Notes: generated from the sequence alone by a model not told the origin. Positions 17,964 to 26,827 are shown, numbered from the stretch's first letter. The stretch is DNA of 64,000 nt from Providencia zhijiangensis (GCF_030315915.2 NZ_CP135990.1:3224001-3288000); one strand, 5' to 3'. Made by a program: numbers and translations.

Positions 17964-19721
17964 TTATTCCTCTCGGGCAAATAGAGCCTCGATAAAGTCA
18001 TCGGCTTTAAATGGGCGTAAATCTTCAATACCTTCACCAATCCCGATATAACGAATTGGAATACCGAATTGATCAGCGATTGAGAAGATTACGCCACCTT
18101 TTGCTGTACCATCGAGTTTTGTCAGTGTAATACCGGTTAAACCTACGGCGTCATTGAAAATTTTAGCCTGACTAACCGCATTTTGTCCGGTGCTCGCATC
18201 AAGGGTCAACATAATTTCATGAGGGGCTGACTCATCAAGCTTCTTCATCACGCGGACAATTTTCTTCAATTCTTCCATTAAGTGCGCTTTATTTTGTAAG
18301 CGCCCTGCGGTATCGGCGATCAACACATCGACACCTTTTGCTTGAGCAGATTGAATCGCATCAAAAATCACGGAAGCAGGATCCGCACCAGTATGCTGAG
18401 CGACAACTGAAATATTGTTACGATCGCCCCACACTTGCAGTTGTTCAACTGCCGCGGCACGGAATGTATCACCCGCCGCCAGCATGACGGACTTACCTTC
18501 TGATTGATACTGACGTGCTAATTTACCAATCGTGGTAGTTTTACCCACACCGTTAACACCAACCATCAGAATAACATAAGGTTTTTTACCTTCGATCTCT
18601 AATGGTTTGTCTACGGTGGCTAAAATATCAGACATTTCTTCACGCAGCTTGCCGTACAACGCTTCGGCATCTTTTAGCTCTTTACGGGAAGCGTGCTGAG
18701 TTAAGTTATCAATGATTTTACGGGTAGTTTCAACACCGACATCCGCAATTAATAACTGCTCTTCTAGCTCTTCAAAAAGGTCGTCATCGATTTTTTTGCC
18801 CTTGAATAGACCAAGGAAACCCGAACCTAAATTTTGACGAGTTTTTAATAAGCCTTTCTTCAGTCGGCTGAAAAAGCCTTCTTTTTTCGGTTTTTCCTGC
18901 TCAACTGGCTGAGTTTTCGCAGCGTCTTCTTCCGCTTGCTTTTGCGCTTCTTCCTCGGCTAAACGTGCCGCTTCGGCCTCTTCCTCTGCAATGCGAGCTG
19001 CTTCTTCTTCCGCTAAGCGAGCTGCTTCTGCCTCTTGGCGTTCGCGTTCGGCTTTTTCTTCGGCTTCTTTGATAGCAGCAAGTTCAGCTTGGCGTTGGCG
19101 CTCCGCTTCTTCTTCCGCCAAGCGAGTGATTTCCGCCTCTTGACGCTCGCGATCAGCTTGCTCTTGCGCTAGACGAGCGGTTTCCGCTGCTTGGTATTCA
19201 CGTTCCGCTTTTTCTTCTGCGGCTTTGATAACAGCTAACTCAGCTTGATGCTGGCGTTCCGCTTCTTCTTCGGCAGCTTTAATCGCAGCCTGCTCGATTT
19301 GATGTTGGCGCTCCGCGGCTTCTTCAGCTTGGCGTAAAGCCTGCGCTTCTAACGCTTCTCTCGCCGCTTTTTCTTCTGCTATACGCTTTTCTTCTGCCGC
19401 TTGGCGCGCTTGCTCTGCATTTTCTGCCGCAATGCGCATCGCCTCTAATTGTGCTTTATGCTGGCGTTCTGCTTCTTCCGCAGCAGCCGTGATCGCATCT
19501 TGTTCTACTTGATATTGGCGCTCCGCTTCATCTTCAGCCGCTTTAATTGCATCAAGCTCTGCCTGATGTTGACGCTCAGCTTCTGCTGTAGCGGCATCCT
19601 GTTGCTCTGTATCATGAACAACATCATTTTTCAGTTCGACATCCGATTGCTGGGTTTCTTCTTCATTCTTACGACCAAATCCCAACCATGAGAAAAAGCC
19701 TTTTTTCTTATCTTTAGCCAT
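17964..19721 (-). CDS. ftsY: Signal recognition particle receptor FtsY with enlarged repeat-rich A domain
   Basis: SRP receptor GTPase that docks ribosomes translating membrane proteins. 585 residues against 497 in E. coli. The N terminus (MAKDKKKGFFSWLGFGRKNE) is the amphipathic membrane anchor. Residues about 40-270 are a charged coiled-coil built from degenerate repeats of about 22 residues on the theme AEEEAERQxQAELxAIKAAE. The NG domain follows, with P-loop GVNGVGKTTT near 388-397, DTFRAAA near 418, DTAGR near 470, TKLD near 534 and GIGEGIEDLRPF near 561. The catalytic part is normal; only the acidic linker is expanded. Confidence 0.97.
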   Translation of the reverse strand: MAKDKKKGFFSWLGFGRKNEEETQQSDVELKNDVVHDTEQQDAATAEAERQHQAELDAIKAAEDEAERQYQVEQDAITAAAEEAERQHKAQLEAMRIAAENAEQARQAAEEKRIAEEKAAREALEAQALRQAEEAAERQHQIEQAAIKAAEEEAERQHQAELAVIKAAEEKAEREYQAAETARLAQEQADRERQEAEITRLAEEEAERQRQAELAAIKEAEEKAERERQEAEAARLAEEEAARIAEEEAEAARLAEEEAQKQAEEDAAKTQPVEQEKPKKEGFFSRLKKGLLKTRQNLGSGFLGLFKGKKIDDDLFEELEEQLLIADVGVETTRKIIDNLTQHASRKELKDAEALYGKLREEMSDILATVDKPLEIEGKKPYVILMVGVNGVGKTTTIGKLARQYQSEGKSVMLAAGDTFRAAAVEQLQVWGDRNNISVVAQHTGADPASVIFDAIQSAQAKGVDVLIADTAGRLQNKAHLMEELKKIVRVMKKLDESAPHEIMLTLDASTGQNAVSQAKIFNDAVGLTGITLTKLDGTAKGGVIFSIADQFGIPIRYIGIGEGIEDLRPFKADDFIEALFAREE

Positions 19722-19938
19722 CAGCCACTACACTCCTCGCGGTAAAAACATGGCGTTTAAAAATTAAATCGCAATAAAATTACATGCAGTCTATCATTTC
19801 ATCGCGCAGCAACACATATCTGAAAGAAAAATCCTGACAATTTATTCTTATTTTTCTGTTAAAACCGTGAAACCGAAGCGCTACAATAGTCCCCAATAAT
19901 TTATACATTCCTCAATGAACTAAGCAACTATACATATT

Positions 19939-20556
19939 ATGGCAAAAAAACCACAAACAGCCTCCTTGGGGCAAATTCGTGTCATTGGTGGTAAGTGGCG
20001 TGGGCGAAAACTGCCTGTACGCGATAGTGAGGGCTTACGTCCCACCACTGATCGCATCAAAGAAACGCTCTTTAACTGGCTCATGCCAGTGATCCGTGAT
20101 GCTCGCTGTCTTGATTGCTTCGCAGGTAGCGGCGCTTTAGGTTTTGAAGCCTTATCTCGCTTTGCCGAGCACGTCACGTTTATTGAACTTGATAAACAAA
20201 ATGCCAAGCTTCTTAGTGAGAACAAAGTTCGCTTAGACGCTGATAATGCGACCATTATTAATAACAGCAGCCTCACCGTTCTCAGCCAAGTAGGAACGCC
20301 TTGTGATGTGGTGTTTATCGACCCACCTTTTCGTAAAGGGCTACTTGGAGAAACCATCACGCTACTGGAAAAAAATCAGTGGTTAGCTGATGAAAGTTGG
20401 ATTTATGTAGAGTCAGAAGCGGAGTTACCACTTACTGATATTCCCGCAAACTGGCAGCTACACCGTGAAAAGGTCGCTGGCCAAGTTGCGTATCGTCTGT
20501 TTATTCGTCAATCTGTTAATTCATCAAGTATGCAGGGAGAAAAAGATGCTGATTAA
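19939..20556 (+). CDS. rsmD: 16S rRNA m2G966 methyltransferase RsmD
   Basis: A 205-residue S-adenosylmethionine-dependent methyltransferase that modifies G966 of 16S rRNA. N-terminal QIRVIGGKWRGRKLPVRDSE and LRPTTDRIKETLFNWL, SAM-binding LDCFAGSGALGFEALSR, and catalytic DPPF (VFIDPPFRKGLL) are diagnostic. Divergent from ftsY as in E. coli. No good ribosome site precedes the ATG. Confidence 0.97.
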   Translation: MAKKPQTASLGQIRVIGGKWRGRKLPVRDSEGLRPTTDRIKETLFNWLMPVIRDARCLDCFAGSGALGFEALSRFAEHVTFIELDKQNAKLLSENKVRLDADNATIINNSSLTVLSQVGTPCDVVFIDPPFRKGLLGETITLLEKNQWLADESWIYVESEAELPLTDIPANWQLHREKVAGQVAYRLFIRQSVNSSSMQGEKDAD

Positions 20557-20830
20557 TATCGGACGTCTGCTCATGATTTGTGTTTGGGGCTTTATGATCT
20601 TTAATATTGTGCATCCATTTCCTAAGCCATTGAAATATTTCATGGATGTTGCAATGGTATTTATGATTTTCATGCACGCATTGCAGACTATCTTCCTGAA
20701 AGCCAGCTTACCAAAAGATCAAAAGCTAACAGGGCTCCAGCAGACAAAAATTTTCTTTTTTGGCGTGTTTGAAATGCTTGCCATGCATAAGAAAACAAAA
20801 GCGGCTATTGAAGCCGCTAAAAAGAAATAA
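20546..20830 (+). CDS. yhhL: DUF1145 inner-membrane protein YhhL
   Basis: A 94-residue protein (E. coli YhhL 89) with about three hydrophobic segments: IGRLLMICVWGFMIFNIVHPF, YFMDVAMVFMIFMHALQTIFL and TKIFFFGVFEMLAMHK. The function is unknown. I use ATG at 20546, preceded by AGGGAGAAAAAG, rather than an upstream frame extension. It overlaps the rsmD end by 11 bases and ends 4 bases from convergent yhhM. Confidence 0.88.
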   Translation: MLINIGRLLMICVWGFMIFNIVHPFPKPLKYFMDVAMVFMIFMHALQTIFLKASLPKDQKLTGLQQTKIFFFGVFEMLAMHKKTKAAIEAAKKK

Positions 20831-20834
20831 TCGT

Positions 20835-21188
20835 TTATTCAGAGTGTTCGAAGCGAATAAATCGCGTACCTTGTAGGGTTAGCTTACCTTTAGCGCCCAA
20901 CTCAACACCTTGGTACTGCTCTTCGCTGACGATCACTTTAATCGTTTCTCCTGAAGCTTGAGTCTGAAAATAAAGTTCATAGCGAAAAGTTTCAGGAGAT
21001 ACCACATCGCGTTCCCGGGAACGCATATTTGGATAAGGGTAATCCTTTTTATCTTTAACGAGCACTAACTGACTGACAGGCAATGAATTATCATTAATTT
21101 CATTCTGTTTCTTTTGGTCAAAAAAACGCTTAGTGGCTAACACGGCGATAATCGCGAGAACAATAATTAAGAGAATTGGCTTATTCAT
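20835..21188 (-). CDS. yhhM: DUF2500 protein YhhM
   Basis: A 117-residue protein (E. coli 119) with one N-terminal membrane anchor (PILLIIVLAIIAVLATKRFF) and a soluble, probably periplasmic domain. The block YFQTQASGETIKVIVSEEQY and GAKGKLTLQGTRFIRFE match the family. Function unknown. Its place between yhhL and yhhN is as in E. coli. Confidence 0.88.
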   Translation of the reverse strand: MNKPILLIIVLAIIAVLATKRFFDQKKQNEINDNSLPVSQLVLVKDKKDYPYPNMRSRERDVVSPETFRYELYFQTQASGETIKVIVSEEQYQGVELGAKGKLTLQGTRFIRFEHSE

Positions 21189-21346
21189 AATTTATATATT
21201 TAGCTTAGAATTATCATAAGTATATACCCTCTATCGCTCAAATTGCAGATAAACGCCATACAATTTATGCGAGACGCGGTATAGTTCATTTATATTTAAT
21301 CGCTCTTGGTGATTTCTCTTTTCCAGAAACTCTTAAGGATATGTGT

Positions 21347-21976
21347 ATGATTAGTTGGCCATTCCTCGCTGTTTTATTTTCTGGCTGGCTGTACGTTGAT
21401 GCAGCCTATCGTGGTCCTGAGTGGCAACGTTGGTTATTCCGCCCTATTACTTTGCTTCTTCTACTATTCTGGGGATGGAGTTCTGACGACTTAAATGCGC
21501 AAACCTACCTAATTTTAGGCGGTTTACTGCTTTCCTTAGTTGCTGACCTCTCGAGAATGTTTTCTAGTGAGCACTTGCTTACTTCTTTAGGGCTGATGTT
21601 CTTAAGTTATCTGGTCTACACCATTAGCTTTGGAATGCAATTCAACTTTGGTCTGTATCTGCCTTGGCTCATCGTCCCTATCGCTATCGCAGCCGTCACC
21701 TTGGTGCTGATTTGGGGAAAACTGGAAAGCCAACAGCCTGTTGTTTTCGCCTCTATTATTATGAGCATGATTATGATGTGGGTGGCAGGAGACCAATACT
21801 TTGGCTTAGGTCGAGAATTTAATTTCTCGATTATGGTGGGCGCTTCTATGCTGTTTTTATCTCACTGCATCTGGCTAATTGCCCATTTCCGTTTCCCATT
21901 CAAAGCCTCGAAAGCAGTCGTAGCCGCATTCTACTTCCTCGGCCAGTTCTTTATTGTTCGGGCCATTTATTTATAA
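21347..21976 (+). CDS. yhhN: TMEM86/lysoplasmalogenase-family membrane protein YhhN
   Basis: A 209-residue polytopic protein (E. coli 208) with about eight hydrophobic segments. Markers are WLYVDAAYRGPEWQRWLFRP and C-terminal FYFLGQFFIVRAIYL. Animal TMEM86 members hydrolyse lysoplasmalogen; the bacterial role is not established. ATG at 21347 is preferred to 21341 because AAGGA then sits at a better distance. A strong terminator follows. Confidence 0.88.
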   Translation: MISWPFLAVLFSGWLYVDAAYRGPEWQRWLFRPITLLLLLFWGWSSDDLNAQTYLILGGLLLSLVADLSRMFSSEHLLTSLGLMFLSYLVYTISFGMQFNFGLYLPWLIVPIAIAAVTLVLIWGKLESQQPVVFASIIMSMIMMWVAGDQYFGLGREFNFSIMVGASMLFLSHCIWLIAHFRFPFKASKAVVAAFYFLGQFFIVRAIYL

Positions 21977-21982
21977 TCCCCC

Positions 21983-22037
21983 GCCAATTGATAAAACGTG
22001 CTATTTGAAAATTTTATCAATTGGCTTCCTCTTTTTC
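21983..22037 (+). terminator. Terminator after yhhN
   Basis: A perfect 14-bp stem GCCAATTGATAAAA / TTTTATCAATTGGC, then CTTTTT. It lies directly against the zntA promoter -35 element, insulating zntA from yhhN readthrough. Confidence 0.85.
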
Positions 22038-22039
22038 GT

Positions 22040-22071
22040 TTGACTCTAGAGTCTACTCCAAAGTGTAAACT
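22040..22071 (+). promoter_or_regulatory. ZntR/MerR-type promoter of zntA
   Basis: TTGACT and TAAACT are separated by 20 bases, the overlong spacer typical of MerR-family activation. The spacer has dyad symmetry (ACTCTAGAGT and ACTCC..AGTGT) that closely resembles the E. coli zntA operator. ZntR would twist this DNA when it binds Zn(II), Cd(II) or Pb(II). zntR itself is not in the window. Confidence 0.85.
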
Positions 22072-22124
22072 TAACCTTAATTAGAGAACATGGTTAAAAA
22101 CGCATCTAGAAAAAGGGGGCGCTT

Positions 22125-24467
22125 ATGCACTCACACTCTCATAAAGATACCCATGCACACAGCACGTCTTGCTGCTCAGGAAACACTTGCTCATCCGCAG
22201 CTGTAGAGACTAGCAAAGCTGTGAGCCATGACGCATCATCCCATGAACATCATCATGGCGATGACAAAAATCATGCTCATGATGATGACGATGAAAAATC
22301 CCATCAACATGGTAGCTGCTGTAGCTCAGCATCCGCTGCAAATGATGATGTAGAGCCTACCCAAACTGCTAAACAGCGCTTTAGCTGGATTGTACGTGGA
22401 ATGGACTGCCCAAGCTGCGCGGCTAAAATCGAAAACGCGATTTCCCAAATTCGCGAAGTCGCTCAAGCCAAAGTTCTCTTTGCCACTGAAAAACTCGTCG
22501 TGGACGCTGACAAAGACGTCACTGCAGTCGTTCGTTCAACGGTCGAAGCTGCGGGTTACGAGCTCCATGATGTAGGAAGCGCGAGTGCAGCATCAGCACC
22601 GCCACCAAGTTTACTGAGTGAAGCAAAACCCGTCATTATTTTAGCGATCCTCATGGCAATCAGCTGGGGATTGGAGTTTGTTAACCCACAACTGGGTAAC
22701 GTGGCGTTTATCCTAACCACGTTATTTGGGTTATACCCTATCGCGCGTAAATCATTACGTTTGATCCGTACTGGTACGCCATTTGCGATTGAAACCTTGA
22801 TGACCGTTGCTGCTGTAGGGGCGATTTTCATCCAAGCAACAGAAGAGGCCGCCATGGTTATCTTACTGTTTATGCTGGGTGAAATGCTTGAGTCCTACTC
22901 TGCGGGACGCGCTCGCCGAGGTGTTAGCGCACTCATGGCTTTAGTGCCTGAAGATGCCGTACTTATCAAGGATGGACAAAAAACGTCGGTTCCTGTCGCA
23001 CAGTTACGCCCTGGTGACATCATTGAAATTGCACCTGGTGGTCGATTACCGACCGATGCGGTTCTGGTTGCAGGGTTTGCGAGTTTTGATGAAAGCGCAT
23101 TAACCGGTGAATCCGTTCCTGTAGAACGCAGTGCTGGGGAAAAGGTGGCTGCGGGCTGTTTGTCCGTCGACAAAGCGGTACAAATGGAAGTGGTATCAGA
23201 GCAAGGCCAAAATGCTATCGACCGTATCTTGCAACTGATTGAAGAAGCCGAAGAGCGTCGTGCGCCGATTGAGCGATTCATCGACCGTTTCAGCCGCATC
23301 TATACCCCAATTATCATGCTGATTTCAGCTTTGGTGATAGTGATCCCGCCAATGTTCTTCGGCGCAGCATGGGACACTTGGATTTACCGCGGTCTGACTT
23401 TGCTATTAATTGGTTGCCCTTGTGCGCTGGTTATCTCAACCCCAGCGGCAATTACCTCGGCACTGGCAACGGCGACTCGACGTGGCGCTTTAATTAAAGG
23501 CGGTGCAGCATTAGAACAGTTGGGAACAGTCACCACGATTGCACTGGATAAAACGGGCACCCTGACAGAAGGTAAACCGCACGTCACCGATGTTGTTCCT
23601 GTTGAAGGTCTGGGTGAAAGCGAATTAATTCGTATCACCGCCTCGGTTGAAGTTGGCTCTCACCATCCACTGGCTAAAGCTATCGTCAACAAAGCTGAAG
23701 AATTATCTATCACTGTTGAGGAAGCGTTAGAGCGTAAAGCACTAGCGGGTAAAGGGGTCGAAGGTTCTTTTAACGGTAAGCAAGTGTTAGTTAGTGCGCC
23801 ATCAAGGGTTGAACCACCATTAAGCAGCCAGTGGCAAGCAAAAGTGGAAGCGTTAGAAGCACAAGGTAAAACGGTTGTCGTCACGTTAGAAGATGGCCAA
23901 GTTATCGGCTTAACCGCTCTGCAAGATACCTTACGTAGCGATGCCGCTGATGCGATGGCGATGTTGAAATCACTGAATGTTAATGCCGTGATGCTAACAG
24001 GGGATAACCCGCGTGCTGCCAGCGCCATTGCAAATCAGTTGGGTATGGAGTTCCGTGCTGGATTATTGCCAGAAGATAAAGTGACCGCCGTGATGGAGCT
24101 TAATCGCGACCACAACACTATGATGGTGGGTGACGGTATTAATGATGCCCCAGCTATGAAAGCGTCAAGTATTGGTGTCGCAATGGGTGGCGGTACTGAC
24201 GTTGCTTTAGAAACTGCGGATGCCGCTTTAACTCATAACCGTTTGACTGGATTACCTGAAATCGTCGCATTATCCAGAGCCACACGGAAGATAATCCGCG
24301 AGAACATCACTATCGCCTTGGGCTTAAAAGCGGTTTTCTTAGTCACCAGTCTATTAGGTATTACAGGTTTATGGGTGGCGGTATTAGCAGATTCTGGTGC
24401 TACCGCATTAGTCACCGCCAACGCGGTTCGCTTACTGCGCGTTAAGCTACCCGAAGTCAAAAAATAG
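22125..24467 (+). CDS. zntA: Zn(II)/Cd(II)/Pb(II)-exporting P1B-type ATPase ZntA
   Basis: A 780-residue inner-membrane metal pump (E. coli 732). The N terminus is an unusual metal-binding tail: 14 His plus several Cys within residues 1-66. A heavy-metal domain with GMDCPSCAAKIE starts at residue 92. Membrane segments follow, with the transport motif CPC at 431-433, phosphorylated Asp475 in DKTGTLTEG, the HP locus SHHPLAKA and hinge GDGINDAPAMKAS. The extra length is mostly the His/Asp-rich tail. Expression is probably ZntR-controlled through the 20-bp-spacer promoter upstream. Confidence 0.98.
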   Translation: MHSHSHKDTHAHSTSCCSGNTCSSAAVETSKAVSHDASSHEHHHGDDKNHAHDDDDEKSHQHGSCCSSASAANDDVEPTQTAKQRFSWIVRGMDCPSCAAKIENAISQIREVAQAKVLFATEKLVVDADKDVTAVVRSTVEAAGYELHDVGSASAASAPPPSLLSEAKPVIILAILMAISWGLEFVNPQLGNVAFILTTLFGLYPIARKSLRLIRTGTPFAIETLMTVAAVGAIFIQATEEAAMVILLFMLGEMLESYSAGRARRGVSALMALVPEDAVLIKDGQKTSVPVAQLRPGDIIEIAPGGRLPTDAVLVAGFASFDESALTGESVPVERSAGEKVAAGCLSVDKAVQMEVVSEQGQNAIDRILQLIEEAEERRAPIERFIDRFSRIYTPIIMLISALVIVIPPMFFGAAWDTWIYRGLTLLLIGCPCALVISTPAAITSALATATRRGALIKGGAALEQLGTVTTIALDKTGTLTEGKPHVTDVVPVEGLGESELIRITASVEVGSHHPLAKAIVNKAEELSITVEEALERKALAGKGVEGSFNGKQVLVSAPSRVEPPLSSQWQAKVEALEAQGKTVVVTLEDGQVIGLTALQDTLRSDAADAMAMLKSLNVNAVMLTGDNPRAASAIANQLGMEFRAGLLPEDKVTAVMELNRDHNTMMVGDGINDAPAMKASSIGVAMGGGTDVALETADAALTHNRLTGLPEIVALSRATRKIIRENITIALGLKAVFLVTSLLGITGLWVAVLADSGATALVTANAVRLLRVKLPEVKK

Positions 24468-24489
24468 CCTTCTGTTAGTTTGATATATC

Positions 24490-24524
24490 AACGCCGTAAT
24501 GACCATCATTACGGCGTTTTTTTT
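24490..24524 (+). terminator. Terminator after zntA
   Basis: AACGCCGTAATG / CATTACGGCGTT is a perfect 12-bp stem with a 5-base loop followed by six more T residues. Confidence 0.92.
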
Positions 24525-24666
24525 ATGCGTGGAAAATTTAAAATCACCAATTACAGCAAAGAGTTACATGAACCATTCACCGCCTGAATTTAGGACTAAC
24601 TTTTCTCCCGCACACAGAAATATTGGGTAATATCTCGGTCATCGACAACATTTGCTGAGCGTGGAT

Positions 24667-25581
24667 ATGGCTAATAATGCAAGTTCAATACCTCATGATG
24701 CCGCCTTTAAAGGCTTTATGACAAAGCAGGGGAATGCCCGAGATTTCTTTGAGCTTCATTTACCTGAGCAAATTAAACGCTTGTGCGATTTCGATACGCT
24801 TACCCTCATTAATTCAGCCTTTATTGATAGCAAACTGAGAACTCGGTTTTCCGATGTTCTCTATTCTGTACAAACAAAAATGGGAGATAGCTATATCTAT
24901 TTGTTAGTCGAGCATCAATCAACACCTGACAAGTTGATGGGTTGGCGTTTAATGCACTACGCATTTATGGCGATGAATCAACATCTACAGCAAGGGCATA
25001 AAACCTTACCGCTCGTTGTTCCCATTCTGTTTTATCACGGGGAAACATCCCCCTATCCTTATGAAGGTACATGGACACAATGCTTGCCCCACGCTGAAAT
25101 AGCTCATGATCTGTATAGCAGCCCTTTCCCGTTGGTGGACATCACCGTAGTTGAGGATACCGAAATAGTTAGTCACCGCAAAATCGCTGTGATGGAACTC
25201 GCAATGAAACACAAAAAACTACGAAATGACCACCAGAGAGTCACTGAGCACTTCGTTCAAATATTAAACAACCACTATAATGACAAAGATGATGTGGTCA
25301 CTATCTTGAATTACTTATTTATCATCATGGATTCACCTTATTACACCCATATCGTTAAGACGTTAGTCGATCAAGCCGAAAACCATCGAGGAGCTATTAT
25401 GAATATTGCACAGCGGTTAAAAAACGAAGGAAAAGTTGAGGGTAGAGTCGAAGGAAAAGAAGAAGGAAGAGAAGAAACGCTACAACAAATTGCTTTTAAA
25501 AGCTTACAACTTGGTTTAGACATTGACGTTATCAGCAAACTCACTGGATTATCAGCCAGTGAAATTCAAGCGCTTAGTTAA
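24667..25581 (+). CDS. Rpn family recombination-promoting nuclease / YhgA-like (Transposase_31)
   Basis: A 304-residue protein of the Rpn family (PD-(D/E)XK-type DNases once annotated as transposases). N-terminal IPHDAAFKGFM, then FSDVLYSVQTKMGDSYIYLLVEHQS, with the probable active-site Asp, Glu and Gln in FSDVLYSV and LLVEHQS, and LVVPILFYHGETSPYPY match the family. The C-terminal run GKVEGRVEGKEEGREET is the typical charged repeat where short autonomous isoforms can start. I start at ATG 24667; the ribosome site is weak. No inverted repeats flank it, so it is a single gene, not an intact mobile element. Confidence 0.85.
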   Translation: MANNASSIPHDAAFKGFMTKQGNARDFFELHLPEQIKRLCDFDTLTLINSAFIDSKLRTRFSDVLYSVQTKMGDSYIYLLVEHQSTPDKLMGWRLMHYAFMAMNQHLQQGHKTLPLVVPILFYHGETSPYPYEGTWTQCLPHAEIAHDLYSSPFPLVDITVVEDTEIVSHRKIAVMELAMKHKKLRNDHQRVTEHFVQILNNHYNDKDDVVTILNYLFIIMDSPYYTHIVKTLVDQAENHRGAIMNIAQRLKNEGKVEGRVEGKEEGREETLQQIAFKSLQLGLDIDVISKLTGLSASEIQALS

Positions 25582-25649
25582 ATCGTCCAGCAATGATAGC
25601 CTCCTGCGAAGCAAAAAGGCTATCTCTCATCAATACCGCTGACTAGGTA

Positions 25650-25904
25650 TTACAAGCCGCTGGATTTTTTGCGCAATAAATAACGATACGGCGCATTCTC
25701 CACTTCAACCGCCAGCAGCTCGTGCTCCATAAAACGGCAAAAACCGGGAATATCGCGGGTGGTGGCAGGGTCATCTGCAATAATTAACAAAGTATCACCG
25801 TCCGCCATATTGCGTACGGTTTTACGTACCAGCATCACAGGTTCGGGGCAGCGCAGCCCTAGCGTATCAAGGGTTTTCGTTGGATTAGAAAATAAGTCAG
25901 ACAT
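25650..25904 (-). CDS. tusA: Sulfur carrier protein TusA
   Basis: An 84-residue sulfur carrier (E. coli 81). It takes persulfide from IscS and passes it to TusBCD for tRNA 2-thiouridine synthesis. [19 protein letters not shown] holds the acceptor Cys19, followed by [20 protein letters not shown]. Divergent from yhhQ as in E. coli. Confidence 0.97.
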   Translation of the reverse strand: MSDLFSNPTKTLDTLGLRCPEPVMLVRKTVRNMADGDTLLIIADDPATTRDIPGFCRFMEHELLAVEVENAPYRYLLRKKSSGL

Positions 25905-26026
25905 AACACCACATTCTCTTGGTCATCAATGCGCTTATTGTAAAGCCACGCGCAGTGGATGAACAGTTTTGATTTTGTTGCGCAACGAGAGTATGATGCG
26001 CTCTTCCCAATTTAGGGATGTTATTC

Positions 26027-26060
26027 ATGGGTTCCCTCACCCCATTGCGACTAAAAAGGT
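26027..26060 (+). promoter_or_regulatory. Candidate preQ1-I riboswitch upstream of yhhQ
   Basis: ATGGG and CCCAT form a 5-bp stem around the loop TTCCCTCAC, and the 3' tail reads GACTAAAAAGGT. This arrangement (short stem, UUC-starting loop, CAC at the loop end, A-rich tail ending in a Shine-Dalgarno) is the preQ1 class I pattern. Loop C residues could pair with the GG of the tail, which is the yhhQ ribosome site 8 bases before the ATG, so ligand would block translation. YhhQ imports queuosine precursors, matching the ligand. Confidence 0.65.
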
Positions 26061-26065
26061 ACAAT

Positions 26066-26734
26066 ATGTTTACGTTTACTCCGCAGCAAAAAGCCACTGC
26101 GTTAATTTGGCTATCGTTATTTCATATTTTAATTATTACATCCAGCAACTACTTGGTGCAGTTACCCATTAATATTTTTGGGTTTCATACTACCTGGGGT
26201 GCGTTTACCTTTCCCTTTATTTTCCTTGCTACGGACTTAACAGTTCGCATCTATGGTGCGCCATTAGCTCGTCGAATTATCACTGCGGTCATGCTACCGG
26301 CATTATTAATTTCGTATGTGATTTCTGCTCTGTTCTTCCAAGGAGAATGGCAAGGTTTTGCGGCTATCATGACATTTAACCTGTTTGTTGCGCGTATCGC
26401 GGCGGCAAGTTTTATGGCATATGTCCTCGGTCAAATCTTGGATGTCAGCGTGTTTAACCACCTGCGCCAAAACAAACGTTGGTTTGTGGCTCCCGCATGC
26501 GCCATGTTTTTTGGTAACTTGATTGATACCATCGCGTTCTTCTTTATCGCGTTTTATCAAAGCAGCGACCCGTTTATGGCAGCGAATTGGATGGAAATCG
26601 CCCTTGTTGATTACGTCTTCAAGTTATTAATTTGTATGCTGTTCTTCTTGCCAGCCTACGGTTTATTACTGAACTTTATTTTGAAGACTTTCTTCGCTAC
26701 CGCCAGCAAGAAACAATTATCCCCGCAGCACTGA
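26066..26734 (+). CDS. yhhQ: Queuosine precursor transporter YhhQ
   Basis: A 222-residue inner-membrane protein (E. coli 221) that imports preQ0/preQ1 for queuosine tRNA modification. About six membrane segments; IITSSNYLVQLPINIFGFHT, FIFLATDLTVRIYGAPLARR and SFMAYVLGQILDVSVFNHLR are highly conserved. ATG at 26066 follows AAAAAGGT, which is also part of a candidate preQ1 riboswitch; the upstream frame extension is discarded. Confidence 0.96.
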   Translation: MFTFTPQQKATALIWLSLFHILIITSSNYLVQLPINIFGFHTTWGAFTFPFIFLATDLTVRIYGAPLARRIITAVMLPALLISYVISALFFQGEWQGFAAIMTFNLFVARIAAASFMAYVLGQILDVSVFNHLRQNKRWFVAPACAMFFGNLIDTIAFFFIAFYQSSDPFMAANWMEIALVDYVFKLLICMLFFLPAYGLLLNFILKTFFATASKKQLSPQH

Positions 26735-26737
26735 GAT

Positions 26738-26769
26738 AAAAAAGGGAGATAAGCCATCACTTATCTCCC
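26738..26769 (-). terminator. Terminator of glpABC (shared with yhhQ end)
   Basis: GGGAGATAAG / CTTATCTCCC is a perfect 10-bp stem. On the minus strand it is followed by TTTTTT, so it mainly ends glpABC transcription. Confidence 0.85.
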
Positions 26770-26827
26770 AAAGGGTTAACTTGATTAATACCTAACGACT
26801 TTTCACATTGCTCAACACAACCATTGA

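Noticed and set aside
18890-19610. Repeated units that might suggest a CRISPR or satellite array
   Set aside because: The repeats are in-frame coiled-coil codons of ftsY with no constant repeat plus unique spacer pattern.
24667-25581. Rpn/YhgA gene as an intact transposon
   Set aside because: No terminal inverted repeats or target duplications found; the family are nucleases misnamed as transposases.
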